Assembly (NCBI RefSeq): GCF_030813505.1
Contig: NZ_JAUSUE010000003.1
Direction: 5' to 3' (one strand)
From: Pectinatus haikarae
Lineage (GTDB): Bacteria > Bacillota > Negativicutes > Selenomonadales > Selenomonadaceae
Length of the DNA: 64,000 bases
The translations under genes and the position numbers were made by a program. Below are positions 1 to 9,862 of the stretch, in pieces. Below the pieces are notes generated by a model, which did no database searches, had not been told where the DNA came from, and worked only from the letters and a program-made list of their open reading frames with translations. Each line of letters opens with the position of its first letter. Positions within the stretch are counted from its first letter, which is position 1.

Positions 1-305
1 ATGCGGTTAATCAACAAAGCTAAAATCATATATACGCCTGCCGTCAAAATTATTACCGCATCAGCGCGTAATATCATGCTTAAAAGTGAACAGAATATCG
101 CACCCGGCCAATTAAACGGAAATATCATACCTGCCAGTAAAAGCCAGCTCACTGAAAGGACCCCCGTTGCCTGACTGGCATATAAAAAATAAAACAGCAC
201 CGCCCAGCTGACTGCCAGCAGCTCCGCCGCCAGCAGAATTCCCGCCAAAATTCTCATCCGGCTTATAAACTTTAATTTCCCAGACATGTCACCATGATTG
301 AACAT
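1..305 (-). CDS. Partial hydrophobic membrane protein
   Basis: An open frame starts at an ATG (303-305, minus strand) and runs off the left edge after 101 codons. AGAAGGGA lies about 15 bases upstream as a possible ribosome site. The product starts MFNHGDMSGKLKF and is then almost wholly hydrophobic, with about three membrane segments (for example ILAGILLAAELLAVSW). It has the look of a small inner-membrane protein, but I recognise no family. It lies 40 bases downstream of the chemoreceptor gene on the same strand, so it may share that transcript. A second ATG nine codons... inside the frame (near 287) is another possible start. Confidence 0.5.
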   Translation of the reverse strand, partial: MFNHGDMSGKLKFISRMRILAGILLAAELLAVSWAVLFYFLYASQATGVLSVSWLLLAGMIFPFNWPGAIFCSLLSMILRADAVIILTAGVYMILALLINR

Positions 306-345
306 TATAGATTCTCTTAATCCCTTCTAAAATTAGATACTCGTC

Positions 346-2325
346 CTAAACCTTAAAGCTCTTGATCATATCCTGCAATTCATCCGCAAGTTTTTTCAAT
401 GAATCTGCCGAAGCTGCCGTTTCCTCAATAGATGCAGCCTGTTCTTCACTGGCAGCAGAAACTGTCTGCGTCTCACCGGAGGTAGAGGAACTGGTGCGAC
501 TTATATCTTCTACGTTCCCCTGGATAACGGATGCACCTTTTGCAATTTTCTCCACAGCTGCGGTTATTTCCTCAAGTCTCGCGCTCATTTCATTAACATT
601 ATCGGTTATCTTATGGAAAAAGTCTGCCGATTCCCTTACCTGTCCTGCTCCTGCGCTTACTTCCTTCGTGCCTGTCTGCATTGAAGCTACAGCTATGTCC
701 GTATCTTTCTGAATAGCCCCTATCAGTTCGGCGATTTCAGCAGAAGCTCCCTGCGATTGTTCAGCCAGCTTGCGCACCTCCTCCGCTACAACAGCAAATC
801 CCTTACCGTTCTCGCCTGCCCGTGCAGCCTCAATTGCAGCATTCAGCGCCAAGAGATTTGTCTGTCCGGCGATCTCAGCTATACTGCCAACAATTTTACC
901 TATTTTTCTCGACTGTTCGCCCAGTGTGAAAATAGTCTTTGCCGAATCATTTGTGGCACTTTCAATGCTTTCCATCTGTTTTATAGCCAAATCAGCGATT
1001 GATTGTCCCTTTTGAGCATTTTCAACAACACTTGTCGAATAGTTCGCTGTCTCTTCAATATTAGTCCTCAAGGCGTCTATATTATTAACTATTGAGCATA
1101 CTTCACTATTTGCCCTTTCAATGTTCTCGAGCTGTTTTGAAGCATCGGCTGCCACGCTTGCTATAGATTGCGCTATCTGTGAAGATGCCTGTGCAGATTG
1201 TCCCATTGTATCGGTCAAGCCGCTGACATACGCTGATAGCTGATCAGATCCGTCGTGTATTTTTTTCAGCACGGTGCCCCATGATTCCTTTATTTTCAGC
1301 ATCACCTTTGCCACATCACCTATCTCATCATCCCTATGCTCGTCAGAAATGACAAAATTACTCCGCAGGTCACCAGCAGCCAATGTTTCCGCAAAACTCG
1401 CAACAATATTCAAGCTCATAGTAATTTTTCTTACTGTAAAAAGAATTATCCCCATTAATATTAAAGCAATAGCAATACCGCTGGCAACTAAAATATAACC
1501 CATGCGGCGTTCGTTGGCATACATTTCCTTTTCAGATACAGAAGTACAAAGAAGCCAGCCTGTCCCTGGAATTTTCTTTGCGGAGTAAATATAGTTTTCA
1601 TTTTCACTATTTACAACCAAGTTGTCAAAACCGTCCTTGTTTTGAGCGACAGCATCAGCGATATTTTTTAACTTTCCACCATCTACCTGCCCTATATTAT
1701 CACCAGCTTTATAGCTGGGATGCGCTATAAAATCCCCCTTGCCGTCAAGCAAAAAAGCGTGTCCGGACTCGCCAATATAGATATTGTTGACGATCTTTTG
1801 AATATTATCCAAATTCATATCCAGTTCTACGACCTGTCCGTCAGCGCTCCGCGTTGACAATGTCACGCACATTTTTCCTGTTGCCGTATCCACATATGCT
1901 TCTGTATAGCTGATTTTTCCCGGTTCATTGTCCAGTGCAGCCTTATACCACCCGCGTGTTCGCGGATCAAAATCTGCCGGCAATACTCTGCCCGCAGCAT
2001 CAATATACGATCCATCTTGACGCGCCGCAAACAAACCCATTTTCAAATTGTCATGATCAGCATCAAGGACAGGCTTCAGCATTGATCGTATCTGGTCAGC
2101 ATCTTTTCCTGCCATATTTACTGCCAATGTACGCAGGATTGCTTCCTGTTCCGTGAAGACCATGCCTATAGATGCCGTATCCGCATCCATCTTATAACTG
2201 ATACTCCGCTGCAATTCAAGTTCCGCTTCTTTTGTCGAATAATGATAAGCAACCAGGCTGAGTCCTCCTATCAAAATAATGAGCGGTACCAATAGAGTAA
2301 TCATCATTTTTGTGCGTATATTCAC
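346..2325 (-). CDS. Methyl-accepting chemotaxis protein with dCache-type sensor
   Basis: A 659-residue transmembrane chemoreceptor. Residues about 8-28 form the first membrane helix. A periplasmic Cache-like sensor follows (about 35-270; the GKMCVTLSTR and GESGHAFLLDGKGDFIAHP stretches are typical of dCache_1), then a second helix (about 277-297), a HAMP linker and a long cytoplasmic signalling coiled coil. The hairpin tip is clear: GQTNLLALNAAIEAARAGE and EEVRKLAEQS, where CheA and CheW dock. The start is a GTG with AAAGG upstream. There is no C-terminal CheR-tethering pentapeptide. The ligand cannot be read from the sequence; dCache domains often bind amino acids or organic acids. It is divergent from lepA. 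Confidence 0.93.
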   Translation of the reverse strand: MNIRTKMMITLLVPLIILIGGLSLVAYHYSTKEAELELQRSISYKMDADTASIGMVFTEQEAILRTLAVNMAGKDADQIRSMLKPVLDADHDNLKMGLFAARQDGSYIDAAGRVLPADFDPRTRGWYKAALDNEPGKISYTEAYVDTATGKMCVTLSTRSADGQVVELDMNLDNIQKIVNNIYIGESGHAFLLDGKGDFIAHPSYKAGDNIGQVDGGKLKNIADAVAQNKDGFDNLVVNSENENYIYSAKKIPGTGWLLCTSVSEKEMYANERRMGYILVASGIAIALILMGIILFTVRKITMSLNIVASFAETLAAGDLRSNFVISDEHRDDEIGDVAKVMLKIKESWGTVLKKIHDGSDQLSAYVSGLTDTMGQSAQASSQIAQSIASVAADASKQLENIERANSEVCSIVNNIDALRTNIEETANYSTSVVENAQKGQSIADLAIKQMESIESATNDSAKTIFTLGEQSRKIGKIVGSIAEIAGQTNLLALNAAIEAARAGENGKGFAVVAEEVRKLAEQSQGASAEIAELIGAIQKDTDIAVASMQTGTKEVSAGAGQVRESADFFHKITDNVNEMSARLEEITAAVEKIAKGASVIQGNVEDISRTSSSTSGETQTVSAASEEQAASIEETAASADSLKKLADELQDMIKSFKV

Positions 2326-2520
2326 AAAATCAAACCTTTCTCAAAACGGAGTCATTACAAAAATAACTTCCATCTAAATTTATTATATTAATAATCAGTA
2401 CAAAAATTTCATAATAGAGTTATTATAAAACAATTTTTCTCAATTTCAAACTATTTTACACATTTTTTATGCATTCTTTCCAAGAATTTATCTAAGAAAA
2501 AATAAAAACCTACAACGTTC

Positions 2521-2549
2521 TTCACAAAAATACATAAATTCGTTATAAT
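2521..2549 (+). promoter_or_regulatory. Sigma-70-type promoter of lepA-hemW
   Basis: TTCACA at 2521-2526 and TATAAT at 2544-2549 are separated by 17 bases, about 48 bases before the lepA start. The rest of the 271-base gap to the divergent chemoreceptor gene is AT-rich and shows nothing else. Confidence 0.6.
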
Positions 2550-2596
2550 TATTATATCTATAAGATTATTTCATTAAAAGAGAGGGTCACTTATAA

Positions 2597-4390
2597 TTGG
2601 ACGCAAAAAACATCAGAAATTTTTCAATAATCGCCCATATTGATCACGGAAAATCAACAATAGCCGACAGGCTAATAGAACAGACCGGAACATTGACACA
2701 AAGAGAAATGGAAAATCAAATTCTGGACAGTATGGAACTTGAAAAAGAACGAGGCATAACGATAAAGGCTCAGACTGTCAGATTGAATTACAAGGGAAAA
2801 GACGGACAAATTTACGAACTCAATTTAATAGATACTCCCGGCCATGTCGACTTCAACTATGAAGTTTCTCGCAGTCTGGCAGCCTGTGAGGGGGCTTTGC
2901 TTGTAGTCGATGCTGCCCAAGGTGTAGAAGCACAGACACTTGCCAACGTTTATCTGGCGCTTGAGCATGACCTTGAGATCATACCAGTTATCAATAAAAT
3001 AGATCTGCCCAGCGCCGATCCCGAACGAGTAAAAACCCAAATTGAAGATGTGATCGGCCTTGATACCAGTGAAGCCGTTCTATGCAGTGCTAAAACCGGT
3101 ATAGGAATCGACAGGATATTTGATGAAATAGTAGACAAGATCCCTGCTCCTTCAGGTAAGGACGATGAACCTCTCAAAGCCCTTATTTTTGATTCATACT
3201 TTGATTCTTACAAAGGGGCCATTGCTCATGTGCGTGTCTTTGAAGGAATGATCAAACCTGGAATGAAACTAAAAATGATGTCTACGGGAAAAACATTTGA
3301 AGTAACAGATACAGGCTGTTTCCGTCCATCCCCTGTAAATGTTGACGAACTCTGCGCAGGACAGGTTGGCTTTGTTGCCGGCAGTCTGAAAAATGTGAAA
3401 GATATACGTGTAGGTGACACCATAACGACTGTACAGAATTCCACCAAAGAACCTCTACCTGGTTACAGAGGAGTCACGCCAATGGTTTATTGCGGACTTT
3501 ACCCTGTTGACAGCAGCGATTATGACAATTTAAAGGATTCTTTGGAGAAACTCCAGCTGAATGATGCCGCACTGGTATTTGAACCGGAAACGTCTATAGC
3601 ACTCGGATTCGGTTTCAGATGCGGTTTTCTTGGCCTTCTCCACATGGACGTTGTTCAGGAACGTCTGGAACGGGAATATAAACTAAAGCTTATAACCACT
3701 GCACCGAGTGTTATATATCACATCTACAAAACTAATGGGGAAATGCTTAAAGTTGCCAATCCTTCCGGATTACCGCCGACCACGGAAATAGAACATATGG
3801 AAGAACCGTTTGTAAAAGCCACTGTTATCGTGCCAAATGATTATATAGGCGCTGTGATGGAAATATCGCAGGAAAAGCGCGGTACATTTATCAGTATGGA
3901 CTATATCGACAACCGGGTCATGCTTACTTACACCATTCCTCTAAATGAAATAATCTATGATTATTTCGATAAGTTGAAATCTACCACGCGCGGATATGCT
4001 TCACTTGATTACGAACTGGCCGGCTACCAGCAGTCAAAACTTGTAAAATTGGATATTTTGCTGAACGGTGATATGGTCGATGCACTTTCAACTATTGTGC
4101 ATATAGACAGGGCACAGCCGCGGGGCCGTCAGTTAGCGGAAAAACTCAAAGAAATCATTCCGCGGCAAATGTTTGAAATACCTATTCAGGCTGCCATAGG
4201 CAATAAAATCATTGCCCGGGAAACAGTCAGAGCTATGCGCAAAGATGTGCTCTCAAAATGTTATGGCGGTGATATAACACGAAAGCGCAAACTCTTAGAA
4301 AAACAAAAAGAAGGGAAAAAACGCATGAAATCTGTTGGCAGCGTAGAAGTGCCACAGGAAGCATTCATGGCTATCTTGAAAGTAGACTGA
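2597..4390 (+). CDS. lepA: Elongation factor 4 (LepA), ribosome back-translocation GTPase
   Basis: A translational GTPase of 597 residues, the usual LepA length. It acts on the ribosome in the cytoplasm. The G1 motif is AHIDHGKST (residues 13-21), the switch II region is DTPGHVDF, and the G4 motif is NKID. The LepA-specific C-terminal domain is present (KLDILLNGDMVDALSTIVH and RKRKLLEKQKEGKKRMK). The start is TTG with AGAGAGGG upstream; no in-frame ATG precedes the conserved N-terminus. Its TGA overlaps the ATG of hemW by one base, so the two are coupled. The lepA-hemW pair is common in Firmicutes, but here hrcA-grpE-dnaK does not follow. Confidence 0.98.
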   Translation: MDAKNIRNFSIIAHIDHGKSTIADRLIEQTGTLTQREMENQILDSMELEKERGITIKAQTVRLNYKGKDGQIYELNLIDTPGHVDFNYEVSRSLAACEGALLVVDAAQGVEAQTLANVYLALEHDLEIIPVINKIDLPSADPERVKTQIEDVIGLDTSEAVLCSAKTGIGIDRIFDEIVDKIPAPSGKDDEPLKALIFDSYFDSYKGAIAHVRVFEGMIKPGMKLKMMSTGKTFEVTDTGCFRPSPVNVDELCAGQVGFVAGSLKNVKDIRVGDTITTVQNSTKEPLPGYRGVTPMVYCGLYPVDSSDYDNLKDSLEKLQLNDAALVFEPETSIALGFGFRCGFLGLLHMDVVQERLEREYKLKLITTAPSVIYHIYKTNGEMLKVANPSGLPPTTEIEHMEEPFVKATVIVPNDYIGAVMEISQEKRGTFISMDYIDNRVMLTYTIPLNEIIYDYFDKLKSTTRGYASLDYELAGYQQSKLVKLDILLNGDMVDALSTIVHIDRAQPRGRQLAEKLKEIIPRQMFEIPIQAAIGNKIIARETVRAMRKDVLSKCYGGDITRKRKLLEKQKEGKKRMKSVGSVEVPQEAFMAILKVD

Positions 4391-5520
4391 TGATTTCCGT
4401 ATATATCCATATACCTTTTTGTCTTGCAAAATGTCTTTACTGCGATTTTCCGTCAACAGCAGCAGAAAAAAATATTTATCATAAATATATATCCGCGCTG
4501 CGGCAAGAAATAAAATTAAAGCATCAACAGCTTGGCTCCTTATTTGTTGATACTGTCTATTTTGGCGGCGGAACGCCTTCTCTTCTGCCTGCCGAATATA
4601 TTACAGAAATCCTCACCGCATTAAACTCACTTTTTTATATTTGCGCCGATGCGGAAATAACTTTGGAAGCAAATCCCGGTACGGTGAATCTGCCAAAGCT
4701 TGCAGCGCTGAAACAATCGGGTGTTAACCGTCTCAGTTTCGGCGTTCAAAGTACACAAAACATTCTGCTCAAAAATCTCGGCCGCATACACACTTTCGAG
4801 GATGCCAAAAAAGCTGTCAATGCTGCAAAAAAAGCTGATTTTTCCAATATAAGCCTGGATCTTATGTATGGCCTTCCCCACCAGACACTTGTTATGCTGC
4901 AGGAAAGTACAAATTGGATTCTGCACCAAAATATACAGCATGTCTCCATTTATGGCCTTCAGGTAGAAGATGGCACGCCTTTTGCCGAAATGCAAAAAGC
5001 GGGGACACTGCATTTACCCGACGAAGATGCTGTTGAAACGATGTACGATTATGTAACAGATATCCTTCCTCATTATGGTTTTCATCGCTATGAAATAGCC
5101 AATTTTGCAAAAAAAGGATTTGAAAGCCGTCACAATACAGGCTACTGGCAGGACAAACCTTATATCGGTCTCGGCTGCGCGGCTCACTCTTACTATAATT
5201 CAAAACGTACATACAATACACATGATCTTTATGAGTACATCCGGTCATGTAATAATGGTATTATACCCGTTTTCACGGAAGAGATAATAGACAGCAAAGC
5301 CTGGATGGAAGAATTCAGCTTTTTAGCTCTGCGCACCGCACAGGGAATTAACAAAAACAGCTTTCAAGAAAATTTTCATAGGGATATCCATACTGTTTAT
5401 GGTAAAAATATAACTGAACTTCTCAGTCAAAAATTATTGGCGGAAAATACTACACACCTATTTTTGACTCCTTTGGGCATGAAGCTTGGTAATGCCGTAT
5501 TTGAAAAGTTTTTATTATAA
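4390..5520 (+). CDS. hemW: HemW-type radical SAM protein (haem chaperone / CPO-like)
   Basis: A 376-residue radical SAM protein of the HemN/HemW family. The cluster motif is CLAKCLYC near residue 11, followed by DF, the arrangement usual in HemW. GGGTPS binds SAM, and SFGVQS plus a HemN-type C-terminal domain follow. HemW is now viewed as a haem-binding chaperone that delivers haem to target enzymes, not as a true coproporphyrinogen dehydrogenase. The ATG overlaps the lepA stop codon by one base. A strong hairpin lies 140 bases after its stop. A second, distant HemN-superfamily member (HutW-like) sits at 35.3 kb and should not be confused with this one. Confidence 0.93.
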   Translation: MISVYIHIPFCLAKCLYCDFPSTAAEKNIYHKYISALRQEIKLKHQQLGSLFVDTVYFGGGTPSLLPAEYITEILTALNSLFYICADAEITLEANPGTVNLPKLAALKQSGVNRLSFGVQSTQNILLKNLGRIHTFEDAKKAVNAAKKADFSNISLDLMYGLPHQTLVMLQESTNWILHQNIQHVSIYGLQVEDGTPFAEMQKAGTLHLPDEDAVETMYDYVTDILPHYGFHRYEIANFAKKGFESRHNTGYWQDKPYIGLGCAAHSYYNSKRTYNTHDLYEYIRSCNNGIIPVFTEEIIDSKAWMEEFSFLALRTAQGINKNSFQENFHRDIHTVYGKNITELLSQKLLAENTTHLFLTPLGMKLGNAVFEKFLL

Positions 5521-5660
5521 TAGCCACCCATTTATGCTGCCCTGCTTTCCTCGGTTCGAAAATACCTCAGTGGCAGTTTAGAGCGTTATCAAGTCGGCCT
5601 GGGCATTGATGACACAACCGTATATAAAAATCCTCGGTAAAACCGTATATACCTAAATAA

Positions 5661-5697
5661 AAAAACTCTGGAATATCTCTCGATATCCAGAGTTTTT
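5661..5697. terminator. Bidirectional Rho-independent terminator
   Basis: AAAAACTCTGGAATAT (5661-5676) pairs with ATATCCAGAGTTTTT (5683-5697), with one bulged base. A-runs and T-runs flank the stem, so it can serve both hemW (plus) and the DASS transporter gene (minus), whose stop codon begins at 5703. Confidence 0.85.
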
Positions 5698-5700
5698 CAT

Positions 5701-7122
5701 TTACCACAAACCGCATAGCTTCCACCAAAAACCACCGATCCCCAGCCAGATAAGAATATTTACTGCTGTAATTATAAAACCAAGTTTCCACCATTCTGCC
5801 TGAGAAACATATCCTGCACCAAAAAGGATAGGTGCTGCCCCCCCGCCGTAATGTGTCAGCGGAATCATCAGATTTGACAAAACAGCAAAAGTAATCGCTG
5901 CAAGAAGCGGCGGCGCTCCAACCGCAACGGCTACCCCCAGAAAAGCAGCATACATCGCCCCAATATGGGCCGATACACTGGCAAAACCGTAATGCGAGTA
6001 AACATAAACCAATATCAGTATACCAAAGGCGGGAACCCACGGAATACCCGCCTGTAAAATGGTGTTGCCAACATTGGTCGACAAATATTTTATAAAACCC
6101 GATTTTGCCAATGCATTTGCCAATGCTATCAATGAACCCATCCAAAACATAGTATCCCATGCACCTTTTTCATCAAGCACATCCCGCCAGTTCAACACTC
6201 CGGTCAAAAGCAATACAACAACAGTGAGCATCCCCACAGCTGTTGCATCCATATCTGTCAAACCAGATGTTGACCACAGCACCAAAGCTCCCACAAAAAC
6301 AGCTATTACTATTTTTTCATTCAGAGATATCTTTCCCATCTTTCTCAGTTCGTCATCCGCCATTTTTCTTGCAAAAGGCATTTTGCCGATCTCAGGCGGA
6401 AAAAGTTTATAAAGAAGATATGGCATCACTATCAAAGAAATAATTCCTGGGACAATTGCTGCGGCAGCCCATATTCCCCAAGTTATATGTACATCTGCCG
6501 TTTTTTCCGCTAATTCTACTATAAGCGGATTCCCTGCCATAGCCGTCATGAACATCGCGCACGTAATAGCATTAGCCTGATATTCTATTTGCATTATATA
6601 TGCACCAAATTTTCTCGCAGTTACCCCTGGTTCTGATCCAAGTGCCGCTGAAAGGCTTTGAATAATTGGATAAATGATCCCACCGGCCCGTGCCGTGCTT
6701 GAAGGTGTGGCAGGCGAAATTATAAAGTCGCTGAACGTAATAGCATACCCCAGTGTCAGCGATGATTTTCCTATCGTCTTGATTATAAAAAATGCTATAC
6801 GTTTGCCAAGTCCGCTCTTAATAAAAGCTCTTGCCAGTAAAAATGCACAAATAATAAGCCATATTGTACTATTTCCATAACCGGAAATGGCTGATTTCAC
6901 AGTCATCACACCCAGCAGCACCGCTGTCGTAACGCCTGTAAAGGCCACTGCTCCTATAGGCATCGGCTGCAATATAAACCCCATAATGATTGCGGCAAAC
7001 ACGGCAAAAAGGTGCCATGCGAACAAATCAAGACCACTTGGTGAAGGACAGAACCATAAAAGTACACCTATAAGAAATACATAAAAAAGCTTCTTTTTGC
7101 TTTTTATCAATTTTACGCACAT
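5701..7122 (-). CDS. DASS-family dicarboxylate/anion:Na+ symporter
   Basis: A 473-residue inner-membrane transporter with about 12 hydrophobic helices. Inverted-repeat signatures of the divalent anion:Na+ symporter (SLC13/CitT) family are visible: SPATPSSTARAGG in the first half and IPLTHYGGGAAPI in the second. These resemble the oxoglutarate/malate translocator and CitT branches, so C4-C6 di- or tricarboxylates are likely substrates. It is the last gene after the fumarase-superfamily lyase on the same strand. A hairpin lies between them. The ATG at 7122 abuts its AAAGG, so a TTG at 7110 is an alternative start. The lyase neighbour suggests uptake of a substituted succinate, or product exchange. 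Confidence 0.85.
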   Translation of the reverse strand: MCVKLIKSKKKLFYVFLIGVLLWFCPSPSGLDLFAWHLFAVFAAIIMGFILQPMPIGAVAFTGVTTAVLLGVMTVKSAISGYGNSTIWLIICAFLLARAFIKSGLGKRIAFFIIKTIGKSSLTLGYAITFSDFIISPATPSSTARAGGIIYPIIQSLSAALGSEPGVTARKFGAYIMQIEYQANAITCAMFMTAMAGNPLIVELAEKTADVHITWGIWAAAAIVPGIISLIVMPYLLYKLFPPEIGKMPFARKMADDELRKMGKISLNEKIVIAVFVGALVLWSTSGLTDMDATAVGMLTVVVLLLTGVLNWRDVLDEKGAWDTMFWMGSLIALANALAKSGFIKYLSTNVGNTILQAGIPWVPAFGILILVYVYSHYGFASVSAHIGAMYAAFLGVAVAVGAPPLLAAITFAVLSNLMIPLTHYGGGAAPILFGAGYVSQAEWWKLGFIITAVNILIWLGIGGFWWKLCGLW

Positions 7123-7141
7123 CCTTTGTATTAAAAGCAGA

Positions 7142-7175
7142 ATTGCCTTATAGTCATCATCTGCTATAAGGCAAT
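7142..7175. terminator. Intercistronic hairpin between lyase and transporter genes
   Basis: ATTGCCTTATAG (7142-7153) is perfectly complementary to CTATAAGGCAAT (7164-7175). On the minus strand only a short T-rich run follows, so it may lower readthrough into the transporter gene or protect the lyase mRNA instead of ending transcription fully. Confidence 0.6.
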
Positions 7176-7283
7176 AATTTTATTAATCGACTTATTCAAG
7201 TAGACTTTTATAAAATTTTTCTTTAAAGAAATCCGCGGTACCCCATCAGAAAATTCCTATTTCCGGCAAAGTTTTATCCGATA

Positions 7284-8633
7284 TTATTTTGCACCGTATT
7301 TTTTCAATACACGATCTGCAAATTGCGGTGCATAGCCAATATAGTTATGCGGATCAAGCATTGTATCCAATTCCTTATCAGTGAAGGCTTTTCTCACTTC
7401 CGGTTCATTTTTAAGCGCATCTTTCATCTGTGATTCTTCTTCATAAGCCTTCATACAGCAGCGGTATACTATAGAATGAGCTGTCATTCGTCCAAGTTTT
7501 GGTGCCAAATGCATCATGATACATTCGCTCATCATCAAACCTCTCAGTTTATAAAGATTATTTTCCATATGTTTTGGATAAACGATCAGATGCTGCAGCA
7601 CATCTTTTGATTTGTCGAGGGCAGCCGCTATAAGATGGCATGCACGGGGAATTGCTTCCCATTCTGTCAGAAAACATCCCCAGTCACGTTCATTTTCACT
7701 GACCATTGATTCCACTATAGCAGGTGCAATACTGCGTACACTGCGGCATACTGCAATAATGCCCTCTACGACCTGAGGATTGCGTTTATGCGGCATGGTG
7801 GATGATCCTACTTTTCCCATGAAAAAAGGTTCTTCAAGTTCCAGTATTTCGGTACGCTGCAATGTCAATATTTCATGAGAAATTTTTCCTAATGTCCCTG
7901 CGCATATAGCCAGAGTGCTGACAAATTCAGCCTGACTGTCGCGCGCTACATGCCATGCAATAGTCGGTACTTCCAGACCCAGTATCTCCATCATGCGAGT
8001 CTGCGTTTCCAATCCTTTTTCCGGCTGTGATGCTAAGGTTCCAACAGCCCCTGCCATTTCACCGACAAAAACACGTTTCTTTATTTCTTCCAATCGCTGT
8101 ATATCTCTTCCAAATTCATCAGCCCACACTGCCACCTTGTAGCCAAGCGTTATAGGCAGAGCATGAATTACATGCGTGCGTCCGCACATGATTGTATCGC
8201 GATATTTCTTCACTAAATCCAATGTGTATTTCTGGCAGGCTTTCATATCCGCAAGAATGACATTATAGGCATCCTTCATCTGCAGGACCAACCCTGTATC
8301 AACAATGTCCTGACTGGTAGCACCCCAGTGAACGTATTCTCCGGCATTTCCCGGCAGAATTTTTTTAAATTCCTTTAATAAGGGCACAATAGTTATGGAT
8401 GACTTATAATTTTCTCCCACTGCGGACAGGTCAATCAAATTTGCATCAGCATTGGCATTTATCTTGTCTGCTTTATCCTTGGGAATAACACCCAGTTCTC
8501 CCTGTGCTTTAGCAAGAGCAGCTTCCGTATCCAGCCATTTTTGAACCAAAGCTCTGTCGCTGAAAATTTCTCTCATCTTATCGGTGCTGAACAAACAGCC
8601 AAAGACTTCACTATCAATAGTTGTAGATGCCAT
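7284..8633 (-). CDS. Fumarase/aspartase-superfamily lyase (PurB/PcaB-like)
   Basis: A 449-residue cytoplasmic lyase, homotetrameric in this superfamily. The signature loop is GSSTMPHKRNPQ, and the other two conserved regions are HWGATSQDIVDTG and GRTHVIHALPITLG. The N-terminus (LFSTDKMREIFSD followed by EAALAKAQGELGVIP) is closer to 3-carboxy-muconate cycloisomerase and side-branch adenylosuccinate lyases than to the housekeeping purine enzyme. Family enzymes eliminate across a succinyl group to give fumarate, or run a related cycloisomerisation. The adjacent carboxylate transporter and LysR gene argue for a catabolic role, not purine synthesis. RBS is GAGGAG. A plain purB assignment cannot be excluded. 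Confidence 0.75.
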   Translation of the reverse strand: MASTTIDSEVFGCLFSTDKMREIFSDRALVQKWLDTEAALAKAQGELGVIPKDKADKINANADANLIDLSAVGENYKSSITIVPLLKEFKKILPGNAGEYVHWGATSQDIVDTGLVLQMKDAYNVILADMKACQKYTLDLVKKYRDTIMCGRTHVIHALPITLGYKVAVWADEFGRDIQRLEEIKKRVFVGEMAGAVGTLASQPEKGLETQTRMMEILGLEVPTIAWHVARDSQAEFVSTLAICAGTLGKISHEILTLQRTEILELEEPFFMGKVGSSTMPHKRNPQVVEGIIAVCRSVRSIAPAIVESMVSENERDWGCFLTEWEAIPRACHLIAAALDKSKDVLQHLIVYPKHMENNLYKLRGLMMSECIMMHLAPKLGRMTAHSIVYRCCMKAYEEESQMKDALKNEPEVRKAFTDKELDTMLDPHNYIGYAPQFADRVLKKYGAK

Positions 8634-8974
8634 ATTATCTTTCTCCTCTTCCGCCTTACCTGAAATTCATTGCGGTTAATTTATTTTGTAAATAAATCAT
8701 AACAAAGAAAAAATACAAAGAAAAATTACTCATTATTATAGAAATATAATATAATATTATAAATTTCAATGATTTTTAAAAAAATATGTCATAATACTAT
8801 ATTTTGATAAATTATAACTATCGATTTTATTCTCTGTTATAAAAATTTTATTAATTATAACTTATCGTTATTGAATTATTAAATTATATTATTGATTTTT
8901 CCCGCATATATTTTCCATATACACCTTTTATATGCTAAAATTAAATAAATATACTCTTGAAAGGACATAAATTT
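8634..8974. promoter_or_regulatory. AT-rich divergent regulatory region (lyase / LysR)
   Basis: 341 bases lie between the divergent lyase and LysR genes. The region is extremely AT-rich with many ATAAT-type runs, so single promoter boxes cannot be picked with confidence. The arrangement is the classic one for a LysR protein controlling a divergent target from a shared intergenic region. Confidence 0.4.
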
Positions 8975-9862
8975 ATGGAACTGCGGCAGTTGGAATATTT
9001 TCTCATGGTCAGTAAACTAAAAAGTTTTACCCGAGCTGCTGAACGTCTGTACATTTCTCAGCCTGCAGTAACTAATGCCATTCATGGCTTGGAAGAGGAG
9101 CTGGGCATCCAGCTGTTTGACCGCAGCCAGAAACAGATTGTACTGACATCCGAGGGTAAGGTTTTTTACCGTCATGTGGATAATGTCATGAAAGGAGTAT
9201 CAAAGACTCTTTTAGAAATAAACAATCTGAAAAATTTGAATGGAGGCTCACTGACAATAGGGCTTACCAATTTTGGCGGACTTGAAGCGGGAACTGATAT
9301 ACTGCACCAGTTCAGCAAAATATATCCCAGCATTGCCGTGACAATTATAGAAAAAAATCTTTTTTCTATACAGCAGGATTTATTGGAAGAAAAAATCGAT
9401 GCCGCAATTTTTTTTGATTCGGCAAATCCTGCTTTTACACATATATTGCTCGGCAGCAGCGAGCTGGCACTTTGCTGTTGCTGTGATCATAAATTTCGTC
9501 ATAAAAATTCTATTGACTGGCAGTCTCTCGGTGGTGAAAAAATAATTATGTCAAAAAACAGCAATTTTTTCAGACAATATATAAAAGAATCCATCGATAA
9601 AATAAATCCGCAGCCGGAATTTATTTTCGGACCGACACATGTCCAAACCATCAAGAGTCTGGTAGCAAGCGGTGCAGGAATATCTTTTCTTCCCAGAAAA
9701 TTATGTGAAACAGATACAAAACTGGTAACGATTTCCTTTTCTCCTCAAATTTATATGCCTTCTTACATGGCATATAAGAATGTAAAAACAAAATCACATG
9801 CGGCAGAAGCCTTTATCATGTTTGTGAAAAAATTTGTTGCCGAAGGAGTTGATCTCTTATGA
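8975..9862 (+). CDS. LysR-family transcriptional regulator
   Basis: A 295-residue LysR-type regulator. The N-terminal winged helix-turn-helix (MELRQLEYFLMVSKLKSFTR, then AAERLYISQPAVTNAI) is complete, and a two-lobed effector domain follows. I start it at the ATG at 8975 because GAAAGGA lies just upstream; an in-frame TTG at 8957 would put that ribosome site inside the gene. It is divergent from the lyase and DASS transporter genes and probably controls them in response to a carboxylate. Its stop overlaps the next gene (ATGA, 4 bases), so the two are translationally coupled. Confidence 0.9.
   Translation: MELRQLEYFLMVSKLKSFTRAAERLYISQPAVTNAIHGLEEELGIQLFDRSQKQIVLTSEGKVFYRHVDNVMKGVSKTLLEINNLKNLNGGSLTIGLTNFGGLEAGTDILHQFSKIYPSIAVTIIEKNLFSIQQDLLEEKIDAAIFFDSANPAFTHILLGSSELALCCCCDHKFRHKNSIDWQSLGGEKIIMSKNSNFFRQYIKESIDKINPQPEFIFGPTHVQTIKSLVASGAGISFLPRKLCETDTKLVTISFSPQIYMPSYMAYKNVKTKSHAAEAFIMFVKKFVAEGVDLL

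Noticed and set aside
5567..6160. 197-codon minus frame
   Set aside because: It lies in another frame of the DASS transporter gene and its translation is rich in Cys, Trp and His, unlike a real protein.
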